Of a stretch of 64,000 bases of DNA, positions 63,530 through 64,000 are shown piece by piece (position 1 is the stretch's first letter; each line of letters opens with the position of its first letter). The notes beneath the pieces were generated by a model. The model was not told the DNA's origin. It ran no database searches and saw nothing but the letters and a program-made list of their open reading frames with translations. The position numbers and the translations under genes were made by a program. This DNA is from Pseudomonas entomophila L48. Its GTDB lineage: Bacteria; Pseudomonadota; Gammaproteobacteria; Pseudomonadales; Pseudomonadaceae. The stretch covers positions 1,442,001 through 1,506,000 of the forward strand of contig NC_008027.1 in the NCBI RefSeq assembly GCF_000026105.1. Direction: 5' to 3'.

Positions 63530-64000
63530 TTGAGCAGCTCCCGGCAGACCGGTTTGTCGTGGGGCGCGCCGAGCAGCTCGCAGATCGTGCCGCACAGCTC
63601 GGTCTGCAACGGCTTGGCCGCGGGATCCAGGCTGAATGCCTCGCCGAACACGAACAGCGGCACTTCGCGCTCCTCGGCCAGCAGGCCGTTGTGCGAGCGG
63701 TCGTTGTTCATGCCGTGGTCGGCGGTGACCAGCACCTGGTAGCCCTCTTCCAGCCAGCGCGGCAGGTAGTCGGCCAGCAGGATGTCGGCGCTGCGCGCGG
63801 CATTGCGGTACTGGCTGCTGTCCAGGCCGTGGCGGTGGCCGGCGTCGTCGATGTTCATCGGGTGCACCAGCAGGAAGTTCGGGGCGTGGCGGCGGCGCAG
63901 GTACTCGGCGTCGGCCAGCAGGTGCGAATCGGGGTAGTGGTCGGCGTAGTAGAACAGGCCGTGTTGGATCGGCAGTTTAGGTGCGTGGGTGTGGCGGTCG
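63526..64000 (-). CDS. alkaline-phosphatase-superfamily phosphoesterase, C-terminal part
   Basis: Partial gene; the 5' end is outside the window and the frame is open to base 63999 (157 residues visible). Metal-binding motifs of the alkaline phosphatase/nucleotide pyrophosphatase superfamily are present: NIDDAGHRHG and VTADHGMNND. It is the first visible gene of the ABC importer operon and overlaps the first permease. It could split a phosphate ester or phosphonate. The exact substrate is unknown. Confidence 0.85.
   Translation of the reverse strand, partial: DRHTHAPKLPIQHGLFYYADHYPDSHLLADAEYLRRRHAPNFLLVHPMNIDDAGHRHGLDSSQYRNAARSADILLADYLPRWLEEGYQVLVTADHGMNNDRSHNGLLAEEREVPLFVFGEAFSLDPAAKPLQTELCGTICELLGAPHDKPVCRELLK

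Overview
The window is a GC-rich, gene-dense chromosomal segment of a Pseudomonas, most likely the P. putida group. The evidence is the cobalamin gene order with P. denitrificans-style genes, the fused NasA-type nitrate reductase/flavoprotein next to nirBD, a CrbS/MxtR-type sensor kinase, DUF6124/DUF3077 pairs, and many intergenic REP hairpins. This is inferred from gene content; no database search was possible.

Layout. 1-7587: the lower half of the aerobic cobalamin pathway as one overlapping operon (cobB 3' end, bluB, cbiB, cobC decarboxylase, cobQ, cobU, cobT, ribazole phosphatase, cobS). 7588-11367: a secreted GH5 hydrolase, a MarR regulator with an MFS exporter and a 40-residue membrane peptide, and a glutathione peroxidase. 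11368-12240: a noncoding composite inverted-repeat element. 12241-19047: DUF2798 protein, LysR regulator, FadL porin, small conserved proteins, a Sel1-type protein and rmuC. 19019-27430: a CrbS-like hybrid kinase, an MFS transporter, a TDT-family transporter and an LplT-PlsC fusion. 27449-30430: a guanidine exporter behind a guanidine-II riboswitch, a BASS transporter, rdgC, and tRNA-Val and tRNA-Asp. 30519-37000: an HscC chaperone module (HscC, J-protein, DUF1266 protein) and methionine aminopeptidase cotranscribed with a ParD-like protein. 37129-44452: assimilatory nitrate/nitrite reduction (nasA fusion, nirB, nirD), with ANTAR-type attenuator leaders before both nasA and nirB. 44783-50100: an Rhs protein with an AT-rich variable C-terminus and a candidate immunity gene. 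50401-55032: small Pseudomonas-type proteins, a PcaQ-like regulator, a lipoprotein FKBP, a DUF1232 protein behind a long perfect palindrome, and an HTH/hypothetical gene pair. 55133-60179: an EAL-CBS-GGDDF protein, the Prc protease and a quinone oxidoreductase. 60248-64000: a HAD phosphatase, an ABC importer and a phosphoesterase, an operon that looks built for an organophosphorus compound.

How they work together. The cob genes build the lower ligand and nucleotide loop of B12. NasA-NirB-NirD convert nitrate to ammonium, and both transcription units carry the same kind of RNA switch. SugE exports guanidine when the RNA in its leader senses it. HscC, the J-protein and the DUF1266 protein resemble the E. 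coli hscC/djlB/ybeU group. The most distinctive content is the Rhs toxin tip with its neighbour, the two nitrate leaders, the guanidine-II riboswitch, the palindromic operators at 8959, 9400, 53734 and 54260, and the map/ParD-like gene pair.
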